The translations under genes were made by a program, and so were the position numbers. A stretch of 64,000 nt of DNA from Mycobacterium conspicuum (GTDB lineage Bacteria; Actinomycetota; Actinomycetes; Mycobacteriales; Mycobacteriaceae). Shown here piece after piece: positions 26,500-36,217 of this stretch. Each line of letters begins with the position of its first letter. Positions within the stretch are counted from its first letter, which is position 1. Location of the stretch: NCBI RefSeq assembly GCF_010730195.1, contig NZ_AP022613.1:496001-560000 (forward strand), written 5' to 3'. Under the pieces are notes generated by a model. The model ran no database searches, was not told the DNA's origin, and saw only the letters and a list, made by a program, of their open reading frames with translations.

Positions 26500-28770
26500 G
26501 GTCTGAACGGCGGCAACGGCGGGGCCGCGGGTGCCTTTGGGCATGGCGGTAACGGCGGAAACGGTGGTTCGGGCGCGGCCGGTGGTGCGGGCCAGGCGGG
26601 CGGTAACGGCGGCGCGGGTGGCAACGGTGGGGCGGCCGGCACGTTTGGTCATGGTGGAGCCGGTGGGACCGGCGGGGCTGGCGGCAAAGGGGGCGACGGC
26701 GCGACCGGCGGCGCCGGCGGTGTAGGCGGGGCCGCTGGGGCTGGCGGTAAGGGCGGGATCGGCGGCCCGGGCGCCAACGGTACTGGCGGTGTCGGCGGCG
26801 CTGGCGGCGCCGCAGGGGCCGGTGGTCATGGGGGTGCCGGTGGCAACGGCGGCAGCGGAGGCACCACCGGCAACGGCGGTGATGGCGGGACCGGCGGATT
26901 CGGGCAAGTGGGCGGCAACGGTGGGGTCGGTGGTGCGGGCGGCTCGTCGTCGGGCAACGGCGGCGATGGCGGAGCTGGCGGTATGGGTGTGACGGCGGGC
27001 AACGGCGGCGACGGTGGTAACGCGGGGATGGCCGGCAACGGCGGGGCTGGCGGGGTCGGCGGGGCAGGGGTGAACGGGGTGGACGGCGCCAGCGCCACCT
27101 CCGCTGGCGGCAGCGGTATCGGCGGCTCCGGGGGCGGTACGGGCGGCAACGGCGGGAATGGCGGGGCTGGCGGGTCGTCGTCGGGCGACGGCGGCCACGG
27201 CGGAAACGGAAACGGCAACGGCGGTAACGGTAACGGTGTGGACGGAATAGCGAAAACGGTGGCGACGGTGGATGGGGAGGCGTTGGCGCCTCTGGCGGAG
27301 CCGGCGGCAACGGTGGGGCCGGCGGCACGGCCGCTCATGGGACCGCGGGAAGCGCTGGTGATGGCGGGACCGGAGGCCGAGGTGGCAACGGGGGCACGCC
27401 CGGTGACGGCGGCAGGGGCGGAGATAGCACTGATCCCCTCTACAACGGCGGCAACGGCGGTAACGGTGGCAACGCGGGCCTAGGCGGTGCCGGTGGTGCC
27501 GGTGGCGCGGCGGGTGCCGGCTCGGGCGGCACGGCCGGAGCAAATGGCGCCAACGGCGGCCGGGTCAGCGGGCCGGCCGGCAACGGCGGGGACGGCGGGA
27601 ACGGCTACACCGCGACCACCCCCGGGGGCAGCGGTACTGATGGTGGGGCCGGCGGCTTTGGTGGGTCGGTCGGCAACGGCGGTAACGGCGGTAACGGCGG
27701 TAACGGCGCGGCCGGCGACAACGGCTCTGACGGTAGCTACGCGGGTGAGGACGGGGGCTGGGGCTCCACCGGTGGGGCCGGCGGTGACGGCGGGACCGGC
27801 GGGGCCGGCGGTGCGCTGGGTGGCAACGGCGGCGCCGGCGGGAGTGGCGGCACCGGCGGCCAAGGTGGTGCCGGGGGTGCTGGCTTCAAAGGCGCCGACG
27901 GGGTCTCCGGCGTTAACGACGGTGCAGGCCAGCGCGGCGGATCGGGCGGTAACGGCGGCTATGGCGGCAACGGCGGTAGTGGCGGCCTGGGCGGGGTGGC
28001 GGTGCACGGCACCCCCGGTGCCGAAGGCGCCGGTGGTACCGGGGGGCAGGGCGGCACCGCGGGGACACCCGGCGATGGCGGCAATGGCGCGCCCGGGGTG
28101 GCTGGTCTGGCGGGTTCGGGTGGTGTCCTGGGGGCTGGTGGTGACGGCGGCAACGGCGGTGACCCGGGCCTACCCGGGTCCGGCGGCCAAGGCGGGCTTG
28201 GGTCCACCACCAGCGACGGCGCCACCGGCAACCTGCCCGCCGGGCCGGCCGGCAACGGCGGCAACGGCGGCAACGGCTACAGCTACACCGGTACCGGTAC
28301 CGGCGCCAGCGGCGGCAACGGCGGCAACGGCGGGGACGGCGGGCAGATCGGTAACGGCGGTCTCGGCGGCAACGGCGGGACCGGCGACACCGGCACCGCC
28401 GGTGTCGAAAAAGGTGACCCAGGCGGACCCGGCGGCCAGGGCGGTAACGGCGGTAACGGCGGCTTGGGCGGCTCAATATCTGGAAACGGCGGCCAAGGCG
28501 GGGTCGGCGGCAATGGCGGTTCCGGCGGCACCGGTGGCGACGGCGGCATCGGTGGCGACGGCGGCGACGGCGGTTCCGGCGGCACCGGCGGCGGCGTGTC
28601 TGGGGGCGGGTCCGGCCACGCAGGTGCCGGAGGCTTTGGCGGCAACGGAGGCACGGGCGGGGGTGCTGGTAGCGCGGGCAACCCTGGCTCGGCACCTTCT
28701 GACACCAATGGAGGGCAGGGCGGCGCCGGCGGCCAAGGCGGCGCCAGCGGCGGTGGTGGCAGCGGCATCG
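26500..28770 (+). repeat. PGRS Gly-Gly-X/Asn coding repeat
   Basis: About 2.3 kb of imperfect GGCGGNAAC-type triplet repeats encode GGNGG, GGAGG and GGDGG units, typical of PE_PGRS proteins and of polyglycine II sandwich folds. The repeat is continuous through the frame change near 27245, which shows one ancestral domain. Antisense open frames here are compositional artefacts. Confidence 0.9.
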
Positions 28771-28779
28771 TCGACATCG

Positions 28780-29683
28780 GCAACGACGTGGAGCAGATCG
28801 CGGTCAGCCCCATCGGACCCGAAGCAGGTGACGTTTACGTCACCAACACGTTCAGCAACACAGTCTCGGTGATCAACCCCATCACCAGGGCCGTCACCAC
28901 CATCAGCCTCGCGGCCGGCGCCAGTCCGGAAGGGGTCGCCGTCAGCCCCGTGACCGGGTATGTCTACGTCGCCAACGGGAACGGCACCGTGTCGGTTATC
29001 AACCCGGCCACCAACGCCGTCCAGACCATCACCGTTGATAGTGCGGGAGGTAGTTACGGGCTGACCGCGGTCGCCGTCAGCCCGAAGGGACCCGAGGCTG
29101 GCGACATCTACGTCACCAACTACGTCAACGGCACGGTGTCGGTAATCAACCCTGCCACCAACGCCGTCGCTTACACCATCAATGTCCCTGCCGGCATAAG
29201 CGGCAACGGGGTCGCGGTCAGTCCCACTGGACCCGACGCCGGCGACATCTACGTCACCTCTCCCTATGCAGTGTCTGTGATCAGCCCCACCACCAATGAC
29301 GTCGTCCAAACTGTCGACGTTTACAGTCCAGTTGAGGCGCTGGCGATCAGTCCCCAGACCGCGACGTCTACGCTGGCGGCTATGCCGGCAGCGGCACCGT
29401 GTGGGTGATCGAGCCTGGCAGCACTCAATACCCCGATGAGATCTATACCCCCTACGGACAGGGCGGGGTAGCGGTCAGCCCCACCGGCTACGTCTACGTT
29501 TCCGGTGGGAGCGATTACCTGTGGGAAGTAGACCCCGCTACGAATGACATCGTGAACACATTCACGCTTAGTCCTGATGCCGTTGGAATGGGTCCAGTAG
29601 CGGTCAGCCCAGCCGGCCCTGCGGCTGGCTATGTCTACGTTGCTAACTATTTGAGCAACACCGTGTCCATAATCCAGCCATGA
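28780..29683 (+). other. YVTN-type beta-propeller coding region, seven blades in two frames
   Basis: Seven repeats, each ending in a strand such as VYVTNTFSNTVSVINP, VYVANGNGTVSVINP, IYVTNYVNGTVSVINP, IYVTSPYAVSVISP (frame of 27996), then VYAGGYAGSGTVWVIEP, VYVSGGSDYLWEVDP and VYVANYLSNTVSIIQP (one base back). Connecting phrases AVSPTGPDAGD recur. Seven blades would close a propeller, and only the two frames together give seven. Confidence 0.85.
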
Positions 29684-29779
29684 TAAAAGCACGGATCTAA
29701 TTCGACTTCGCGGCACCGCGGCGGTGAAAGACGGCCACCTTGGCGAAGGCAGTGGCATCTAAGGCTCACCGCCATACCT

Positions 29780-31891
29780 CTAGCCCGCGACCGGTCTCGG
29801 CACCGCCGCACCCTCACGCGCGCCGACATTGATCGCCGCGCTGACGACGGCGCGGTCGATCTGGCGCAGCGCGTGCACCGCGGTGAGGAAGCGTCGGGTA
29901 TGGGGGGTCAGCTCAACGCCGTCGCGCTGCCGTGCCATCGTCTCGGCGGCGTCGAGTTCATCGGTGGTCGAGCTGATGCGCGCCCCGGCCGTACCATCGA
30001 TGATGGCGAGCAAAGCATCGATGTTGCAACGGGTTTGGTCTGCGGCCGCCCTGAAAGCGCGCGCGAGCGGCTCTGACCGAACTGGGTGCCGATATCGCTC
30101 GGCGCTGCGCGCCAGGCTCCGCCCATAGCGATCGCAGGCGCTGAACAACCGCAATTCCCGGCGAATGCTGCGCCGAGCGGCCAGCCCGGCAACCCCGGCC
30201 AACAGCGGCTTGGTGCTGACCCGGAACTGCTGCAGTTTCCGGTCGAGTTCACGCGCCTGCTCGGTCGGGCTTGCGGTCTCGCCCCCACCGAACATGGTGT
30301 CGGTCGAAATCTCGATTAGCGCGGACAGGCTCGTCAAGAACGCGCGGGTGTCCTCGCGGATGGCGGTCCTGGTGTTCGTCGGCAGCACCAGGATGGCCAC
30401 GGCCACGCCGATCATGGCCCCGATCGCGGTTTCTTCGATCCGCAAAAGCAGCACGCCGAACGAGAATTGGCCAAGCAGGCCGTACAGCAACGCCAGCATC
30501 GTGGTGATCCAGAACGTCATCAGGCTGTAGGTGACAGTCATGAAATAGAACGCGCAGAACAGGCAGACGAAAATCGCGGCCAGCGAGGCGGTCTTGTTCC
30601 CGGCGAACAGCGTTGCCACCACGACACCAGACGGCACCCCGAGCATCGTGCCCAGCAGCCGCTGCCAGCCTTTGGTGAGGGTCTCGCCCCACGAGTTGGT
30701 CCCGGCGAAGATGACGAACGCCGCGATCACCGCCCAAAACCAGCGCAACGGCGACACCGACTCGCCGACGACAATGGCCAGCGACGCCGCGACGGTCACC
30801 TGGATCGCCTGCCGGGTCGTTGCCCGCAGTCCGCCGCCCCGTGCTTCGTCCGCGATGTCCTCGTCCGGCTCGCTGCTTTCGACGACCGGTGTTGGCGCGC
30901 TGGCACTTTCGACGATGGCCCGGACTTCGGCGGTCGCCGTGGCCGCGTTGATGATCGCCAGGGCAAGGCGGCGCACGGCGGGCTCGTCGCCGGAGGCGGG
31001 CTGGTCGAGGATCCGCTGGGCCTGACTCGCGGCCCGATGCAGCCCGCCTGCCTGCGGCGTCCGGATCGCCCGCGCCAGTTGCGTGAGCGCCGAGACCAAT
31101 TCGACACGAGTCGCGGCAGGTATGCCGGCTTCGACGGCTCGCCTGCCCGCGATGGCGACCCATTCGATCGCGAGCTCGGCATCAAAGAGCCAGGGCGCCA
31201 ACTGTTCCGAAGAAACCCCCGGCCACAGCATGGCGGGATCGGCTTTGTCCTCGACCTGACTCTGCACCATCAGCGCCGTCTCGTTGAGCCGGATGATGCG
31301 CGCCCGCATGCGGCGGCGTCGCCGTTCGTCGAGCCGGCCGGTGCGCAAAGCTTCGGCGGTGGTGTCGACCACGATGGCCATCCGTGCCCGCAGCGCACGA
31401 ATTGTTGCTCGCAGCACGGCCTCCGGTCGATCAGGAAGTACATACGCGGTCATCACGAACGTGGATATCGTGCCAACCACCACCGCGCCGATCATCCAGG
31501 GCAACTCCGAAATTCTTGCCCCCAGATACAAAGTGAAGAAGTACGCCATGAACGCGACCATGCCCAGCGCCCGCCCGCGCGCCCCGAAACGACGGATGTA
31601 CACCGCGGTGAACACGACAAGCACGAAGCCCACGTCGGCGGCCAGCCTATGCGGCGCCAGCACGGCGGCGGCGGTGAGCGACAGCGCCGCGGGCAGGGGC
31701 AGCAGCGCCATCGTGATCCGCTGCTGGTGCGGGTCCGGCTCGTTGACGGACCGGGCCGCGATCATGGTGATGACCACACCCAGCAGCGCGACGGTCAGCG
31801 GTTGCCCGGTCACCCTGGTCAAGAAGAAGAGCAACCACAGGGAAAGGGCCAACGCCGCCGTCGTCCGGGTCGCCATCCGCAGCCGCAGCAA
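29780..31891 (-). CDS. FUSC-family integral membrane protein (aromatic acid exporter-like)
   Basis: 703 aa from TTG at 31891; the ATG at 31876 is the alternative. Two membrane blocks of about six hydrophobic segments each (about residues 10-160 and 365-500) flank a cytoplasmic domain, with a second soluble C-terminal region. This is the fusaric-acid-resistance/YccS layout; members export aromatic acids or related toxic compounds across the inner membrane. In-frame residues KARTWWVGSDPGLLRLRMA continue upstream of the TTG and look like the family's N-terminus, yet no ATG, GTG or TTG lies between them and the stop near 31980. The true start is thus unclear. The gene is divergent from galT. Confidence 0.85.
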   Translation of the reverse strand: MLRLRMATRTTAALALSLWLLFFLTRVTGQPLTVALLGVVITMIAARSVNEPDPHQQRITMALLPLPAALSLTAAAVLAPHRLAADVGFVLVVFTAVYIRRFGARGRALGMVAFMAYFFTLYLGARISELPWMIGAVVVGTISTFVMTAYVLPDRPEAVLRATIRALRARMAIVVDTTAEALRTGRLDERRRRRMRARIIRLNETALMVQSQVEDKADPAMLWPGVSSEQLAPWLFDAELAIEWVAIAGRRAVEAGIPAATRVELVSALTQLARAIRTPQAGGLHRAASQAQRILDQPASGDEPAVRRLALAIINAATATAEVRAIVESASAPTPVVESSEPDEDIADEARGGGLRATTRQAIQVTVAASLAIVVGESVSPLRWFWAVIAAFVIFAGTNSWGETLTKGWQRLLGTMLGVPSGVVVATLFAGNKTASLAAIFVCLFCAFYFMTVTYSLMTFWITTMLALLYGLLGQFSFGVLLLRIEETAIGAMIGVAVAILVLPTNTRTAIREDTRAFLTSLSALIEISTDTMFGGGETASPTEQARELDRKLQQFRVSTKPLLAGVAGLAARRSIRRELRLFSACDRYGRSLARSAERYRHPVRSEPLARAFRAAADQTRCNIDALLAIIDGTAGARISSTTDELDAAETMARQRDGVELTPHTRRFLTAVHALRQIDRAVVSAAINVGAREGAAVPRPVAG

Positions 31892-31979
31892 CCCGGGATC
31901 CGAGCCGACCCACCAGGTGCGGGCTTTGTCGTACGGAACGTTTATCGCCGGCCCCCCTCTCCCTCGCTGGAGACCAAGC

Positions 31980-31985
31980 TAGTCT
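31980..31985 (+). promoter_or_regulatory. -10 element of galTK, probable leaderless start
   Basis: TAGTCT fits TANNNT and ends 8 bases before the GTG start of galT at 31994. No Shine-Dalgarno is present between. The start site is inferred. Confidence 0.4.
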
Positions 31986-31993
31986 TCGACATC

Positions 31994-33076
31994 GTGACGG
32001 CGCCGACGCGGGCGAAGCTGGCAGACGGGCGTGAGTTGTTGTTCTTCTCGTTGCCCGGGCATCAGCCGGCGCCGGTCGAGGACCGCAGACCGCTGCCGCG
32101 GCGTGATCCGGACCAGTCGCAGCTGCGCTTCGACCGCTCCACCGGGCAGTGGGTGATCGTCGCGGCGCTGCGCCAGGATCGCACCTACAAGCCGCCCCCG
32201 GACCAGTGCCCCCTGTGCCCGGGGCCCACGGGGCTGACCAGCGAGGTGCCCGCCCCCGACTACGACGTCGTCGTCTTCGAAAACCGATTCCCGAGCCTGT
32301 CCGGCGGTGCGGAGTCATTACCCGCGCCCGGCGACGGCCTCTTCGTGTCCGCGCCGGCGCAGGGCCGCTGCGAGGTGATTTGCTTTTCCAGTGACCACGA
32401 CGCATCGTTCGCGGAGCTGGACCCGGCCCAGGCCCGCCTGGTCGTCGAGGCGTGGCGGCACCGCACCGCCGACCTGATGGCCGCGCCCGGTATCGAGCAG
32501 GTGTTCTGCTTCGAGAACCGCGGCGAGGAGATCGGGGTGACGCTGACCCATCCGCACGGCCAAATCTACGGCTACCCCTTCCTGACGCCGCGTACCGCCG
32601 CCATGCTCGAGCAAGCGCGGAGACATCGAATCACGCACGGGGACAGCCTCTTTGCCGACCTGTTGGCGCACGAGATCTCCGACGGAAGCCGGATCATCGC
32701 GCGTACCGCAAAGTTCACCGCGTTCGTCCCGTTCGCGGCGCGCTGGCCGGTGGAGGTGCACATCTATCCAAACAGGTTCGTGCACAACCTCGTCGAACTC
32801 TCCGACGATGAGCTCGACGAATTCGCGCGGATCTACCTCGACGTGCTCAAGCGATTCGACCGGATGTATTCGGCTCCGCTGCCCTACATTTCGGCTTTGC
32901 ACCAATTCGCCGACACCGATGCCCAGGCCGACGGCTACTTCCACGTCGAGTTGATGTCGATCCGGCGCAGCGCCACCAAGCTCAAATACCTGGCCGCCTC
33001 GGAGTCGGCGATGGACGCCTTCATCAGCGACGTGACGCCCGAAAGTGTGGCCCAGCGGCTGCGGGAACTCGGATGA
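31994..33076 (+). CDS. galT: Galactose-1-phosphate uridylyltransferase
   Basis: 360 aa from GTG at 31994, where the known N-terminus (RELLFFSLPGHQP) follows and a -10 precedes. The zinc-site pattern YKPPPDQCPLCPG lies near residue 65 and the active-site triad T-H-P-H-G-Q at about 185-190, where His188 would carry the uridylyl group. It exchanges UMP between UDP-glucose and galactose-1-phosphate in the Leloir pathway. The open frame further upstream is antisense to the FUSC gene and not used. The stop overlaps galK (ATGA). The gene is intact, whereas in M. tuberculosis H37Rv it is annotated as two pieces (galTa, galTb). Confidence 0.95.
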   Translation: MTAPTRAKLADGRELLFFSLPGHQPAPVEDRRPLPRRDPDQSQLRFDRSTGQWVIVAALRQDRTYKPPPDQCPLCPGPTGLTSEVPAPDYDVVVFENRFPSLSGGAESLPAPGDGLFVSAPAQGRCEVICFSSDHDASFAELDPAQARLVVEAWRHRTADLMAAPGIEQVFCFENRGEEIGVTLTHPHGQIYGYPFLTPRTAAMLEQARRHRITHGDSLFADLLAHEISDGSRIIARTAKFTAFVPFAARWPVEVHIYPNRFVHNLVELSDDELDEFARIYLDVLKRFDRMYSAPLPYISALHQFADTDAQADGYFHVELMSIRRSATKLKYLAASESAMDAFISDVTPESVAQRLRELG

Positions 33077-34167
33077 CCGTCCGTCACGCCGCGCCCGGGC
33101 GGATCAACCTGATCGGTGAGCACACCGACTACAACCTCGGGTTCGCGTTGCCGATCGCACTGCCCCAGCGCACGGTGGTGACGTTCACCCCGGGGGCCAA
33201 CGATGCCATCGCGGTGAGCAGCGATCGCGCGCCCGACGTCGTACGCATCCCGCTCGACACCGCGCCGGGTGACGTGACTGGCTGGGCCGCCTACGTGGCC
33301 GGGGTGATCTGGGCGCTTCGCCAAGCCGGGCACCCGGTGCCCGGCGGCACGATGTCGATCACCAGCGACGTCGAGATGGGCTCGGGCCTGTCGTCTTCCG
33401 CGGCGCTGGAATGCGCGGCGCTGGGCGCCATCGCCTCGGCCGCCGGCGCACGAGATATCGACGCGAAAGAGCAGGCGCGGCTCGCGCAGCGCGCCGAGAA
33501 CGACTATGTCGGCGCCCCAACGGGTTTGCTCGATCAGCTGGCCTCGCTGTTCGGGCAGACGTCGACGGCGCTGCTGATCGACTTTCGCGACCTCACCGTC
33601 GCGCCGGTGCCATTCGACCCGGACTCGAGCGGTGTGACGTTGCTGCTGATCGACTCCCGCGCGCGGCATCGCCACGCCGGCGGCGATTACGCGGCCCGCC
33701 GCGCGTCGTGCGAGCGAGCCGCCGCCGATCTGCAGGCCCCGTCACTGCGGGAGGTCCAGGACCGCGGACTCTCGGCCCTGGCCGCGGTCAAGGGCCCGGT
33801 CGACGCCCGCCGTGCCCGACACGTGCTGACCGAAAACCGGAGAGTGCTTGATTGCGTAGCGGCGCTGCATCATTCGGACTTCGCTGAGGTCGGCCGGATC
33901 TTCACCGCCTCACAGGCGTCCATGCGCGACGATTTCGAGATCACCACCGAGCACATCGACCTGATCGCCGATACCGCGACGCGCACCGGCGCTTTGGGCG
34001 CCCGGATGACCGGTGGCGGCTTCGGGGGTTGCGTGATCGCGCTGGTGCCCGTCGACCGGGCGGAGCTGGTCGGCGACGCGATACGGCACGCGGCGCGCGA
34101 GGCCGGGTTCGAGCAGCCGGTGATCACCCGAACCCGCGCGGCTGCCGGGGCCGGGCCCTGTGGATGA
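33073..34167 (+). CDS. galK: Galactokinase
   Basis: 364 aa, translationally coupled to galT by ATGA. The galactokinase signature GRINLIGEHTDYN is at residues 9-21, the GHMP ATP loop EMGSGLSSSAALECAAL at about 98-114, and the third GHMP motif ARMTGGGFGGCVIALV near residue 315. It phosphorylates galactose at C1 with ATP, giving the substrate for GalT. Length is normal. The operon probably ends here, as the next gene is convergent 24 bp away; no clear terminator hairpin is seen in that gap. Confidence 0.96.
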   Translation: MTVRHAAPGRINLIGEHTDYNLGFALPIALPQRTVVTFTPGANDAIAVSSDRAPDVVRIPLDTAPGDVTGWAAYVAGVIWALRQAGHPVPGGTMSITSDVEMGSGLSSSAALECAALGAIASAAGARDIDAKEQARLAQRAENDYVGAPTGLLDQLASLFGQTSTALLIDFRDLTVAPVPFDPDSSGVTLLLIDSRARHRHAGGDYAARRASCERAAADLQAPSLREVQDRGLSALAAVKGPVDARRARHVLTENRRVLDCVAALHHSDFAEVGRIFTASQASMRDDFEITTEHIDLIADTATRTGALGARMTGGGFGGCVIALVPVDRAELVGDAIRHAAREAGFEQPVITRTRAAAGAGPCG

Positions 34168-34191
34168 TCGGCTCTGCGGCTTCGGTTTTGG

Positions 34192-35697
34192 TCACGCGGA
34201 CCGGCCGCGGGGGAGCGGACCAAACACGGCAAGCACCCGGTAACGGGCGTTGAAGCTGGCATGTTCGTAGCGTCCCCCCACCTCACCGTCGTGCGCGATC
34301 GGGGTCGGCCCGTCGGGACACGTGAAGCTGAACTGGGGCACATGCAACTCGTGATATAAGCGGCTGCGCTGTAGCCGGCCAAACATCAGCGCCATCATGA
34401 TGCGCAATTTGCTGAATCGGCGGCCAATTTCCAGGATCCGCACATCGATGAGCCCGTCGTCCATCCAAATGCGTTGCGACGGGGCGAATCCGGACGGCTG
34501 ATAGGTGGAATTGCCCAGGAAAAACAGCGATGTCTGCAGCGTCTTGTTGTCGTAGCGAATGCGCACCGGCTGCTCATGGCGCAACGTGTGCAGCATCGCA
34601 TACGCCGCGGCCAACGGCTTTCCGACCTTGTGCTCCAACCGTTCGCGGGCCCGCACGAACGCCGGGTAGGCGCCAATGCTTGCGGTGTTGATGATGATCT
34701 CGTCATCGTTGAGGCACACCAGATCGACGCAGGAGACGGTGCCTTCGCGGATGGCACGGATGGTCTTGGCGGGGTCGTCACAGCCGATGTCCTTGGCGAA
34801 GTGGTTGAACGTTCCGGCGGGGAACACCGCCAGCGGCCGACCCAGGTCGACCGCCACGGCCGCCGCGCAGGCCACCGTGCCGTCGCCACCACCGATGCCG
34901 AGCACCTCGGCACGCTCGGCGGCCGTGCGCAGCACCGATCGGACGTCATCGTCGGCGTCGAGGGTGACGATTTCGGCGTTGGGTAGGTACCGGCGAACTT
35001 GGTCGATCACTCGCTCCCCGGTACCGCTGCCGGCGGAGGGGTTCACCACCACGATCACGCCGGCGCCGTCGGGTCGCGGTGGCGTGTCGATGCGCAGGGG
35101 ATCGGCTCGAGGAATGCGGTTTTCGACGATCGGAGGGACTAGCCGCCCGCCCAACACGGCGATCGCCGATCCGATCCCGAACCCCGCCAAGACGTCGCCG
35201 GGATAATGCGCGCCGGTGACGACGCGAGAGAATCCAACTAGGCCCGCCAGGGCGGCGAGTAACAGCCCCAGCGTCGGATTTTCCAGCCCCACACCAACGG
35301 CGAACGCCGCGGCGCTGGCCGAATGACCGGAGGGCATGGAATGGGACGCCGGATTCCTTCGCAGCCGCCGCGCGAGCGGGACCGACCCGTATCGTGGTCG
35401 CTCCCGCGGCCGTACTCGCTTGGCCAGTTGGTTGGTCACCGCGCTCGTCACGGCCAGGCTGACCAGGCCTCGACCCGCGCCGCGGCGAGCCGACCGACTC
35501 CCCGACATCGCCATGGCGGCGGCAAGAGCCATCCACAGCTTGGAGTGATCGGCGGCGCGAGTCAGCACCGGCATTGTTCTGTCGAGCAGGGGACTATGGG
35601 TGTCCGCAACCGCTTGGAACACCTCGAGGTCGAGCGCGCCGAGGCCCTCCGTGACCTGACGCAGTCCCCGCGACATGCCCCGCCGCCCGTTGTTCAT
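34192..35697 (-). CDS. PAP2 phosphatase / diacylglycerol kinase fusion protein
   Basis: 501 aa from ATG at 35697 (an internal ATG at 35676 is possible). The N-terminal half is a PAP2 phosphatase with KRVRPRERPR, SMPSGHSASAAAF and SRVVTGAHYPGD, the three phosphatase motifs, in hydrophobic segments. The C-terminal half starts VIVVVNPSAGSGTGERV and has GIGGGDGTVACAA, the ATP site of the diacylglycerol/lipid kinase family, then FPAGTFNHFAKDIG. One membrane protein thus joins a lipid phosphatase with a lipid kinase. The pair may interconvert diacylglycerol, phosphatidate or polyprenyl phosphates; direction and substrate are inferred. Confidence 0.9.
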   Translation of the reverse strand: MNNGRRGMSRGLRQVTEGLGALDLEVFQAVADTHSPLLDRTMPVLTRAADHSKLWMALAAAMAMSGSRSARRGAGRGLVSLAVTSAVTNQLAKRVRPRERPRYGSVPLARRLRRNPASHSMPSGHSASAAAFAVGVGLENPTLGLLLAALAGLVGFSRVVTGAHYPGDVLAGFGIGSAIAVLGGRLVPPIVENRIPRADPLRIDTPPRPDGAGVIVVVNPSAGSGTGERVIDQVRRYLPNAEIVTLDADDDVRSVLRTAAERAEVLGIGGGDGTVACAAAVAVDLGRPLAVFPAGTFNHFAKDIGCDDPAKTIRAIREGTVSCVDLVCLNDDEIIINTASIGAYPAFVRARERLEHKVGKPLAAAYAMLHTLRHEQPVRIRYDNKTLQTSLFFLGNSTYQPSGFAPSQRIWMDDGLIDVRILEIGRRFSKLRIMMALMFGRLQRSRLYHELHVPQFSFTCPDGPTPIAHDGEVGGRYEHASFNARYRVLAVFGPLPRGRSA

Positions 35698-35731
35698 CGA
35701 ACCGGGGTGAACCCCGCTGCGGCGCAGCACG

Positions 35732-36217
35732 CTAGGCGGGCGTCGTGAACTTGATCGCCACGAGCTTCAGCCGGTCGACCGCCTCGCCGAACTCCTGGGG
35801 TGTCGGTACGCGCTGCTCCCGGAATTTCAAGCCGATCATGCGTTGCGCGCGCTTGACGCCGTAGGACTCGGTGCACCGATGGTAGAGGTCGATGACCACC
35901 GCGCGATCCCCGATGAGCTCGCCACGCATGGTGGACGTCTTGCCGTCGTAGACGACCTGGGCGGCAGCGCCGCCGCGGAAGTTTGCCTTCCAGGGCGCGC
36001 CGGTCAGCGCATAGAGATCACCGCCGATGACGTGCGCGCTCACCGGAATGGTGAACTGCTTGCCTGACTTTCGCCCGGTGAAGCTCAGCACCATCAGCTG
36101 CTTGCCGATAGGGCCCGCCAACGGGGTGCGCAGCAGTGCATTCAGCATCGGGTTGACGAGGCGCAGCAGGGCGCTCGGTGGATGCCCGACGTCTATCGCA
36201 TACGACTGTTCTGCCAT
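35732..36217 (-). CDS. Deazaflavin (F420)-dependent nitroreductase family protein (Ddn-like)
   Basis: 161 aa. The split-barrel pattern MVLSFTGRKSGKQFTIPVS, then DLYALTGAPWKANFRGGAAA and VVYDGKTSTMRGELI, matches the Ddn/Rv3547 family, which uses F420H2 to reduce quinones or nitroimidazoles near the membrane. No signal peptide is seen. A -10 ends 6 bases before the ATG within an inverted repeat, so the gene is probably leaderless and repressed by a dimeric regulator. It ends 34 bp from the PAP2/kinase gene start on the same strand. Confidence 0.87.
   Translation of the reverse strand: MAEQSYAIDVGHPPSALLRLVNPMLNALLRTPLAGPIGKQLMVLSFTGRKSGKQFTIPVSAHVIGGDLYALTGAPWKANFRGGAAAQVVYDGKTSTMRGELIGDRAVVIDLYHRCTESYGVKRAQRMIGLKFREQRVPTPQEFGEAVDRLKLVAIKFTTPA

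Larger units (their letters stand above)
26032..29683 (+). pseudogene. PE_PGRS protein with C-terminal seven-bladed beta-propeller, two frameshifts
   Basis: The start is the ATG at 26032, 5 bases after AGGAGG. A PE domain (MSYMLAVPELLASSTADVVG; about residues 1-95) ends with the ESX secretion motif YASAE. Linker ATGRPLFGNGANG leads to a long Gly-Gly-X domain. Frame 1 is intact to about 27245; the Gly-rich code then continues without a stop in the frame one base back (27243-29355), so one base is missing near the AAAA run at 27253-27256. The propeller starts in that frame and shifts back one base again near CCCC at 29352-29355, ending at 29683. As written, the first frame stops at 27483. Restored length is about 1,217 aa. 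Export to the cell envelope via ESX-5 is expected for PE_PGRS proteins. Confidence 0.85.

Noticed and set aside
27240..27260. Programmed -1 frameshifting at GCGAAAAC in the PE_PGRS gene
   Set aside because: There is a 4-base run but no classical slippery heptamer or clear downstream structure, and two independent events would be required; error or mutation is simpler.
26225..28813. Long antisense frames across the PGRS region (Arg- and Pro-rich)
   Set aside because: They mirror the GGC-rich triplet code, lack start signals and have low-complexity composition.
30467..31993. Long in-frame extension upstream of galT
   Set aside because: It is antisense to the FUSC gene, reads as low-complexity polar sequence and would place galT at the end of an 869-residue protein unlike the family.
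34168..34191. Terminator hairpin between galK and the PAP2/kinase gene
   Set aside because: Only short GC palindromes were found in the gap, with no stem of convincing length.
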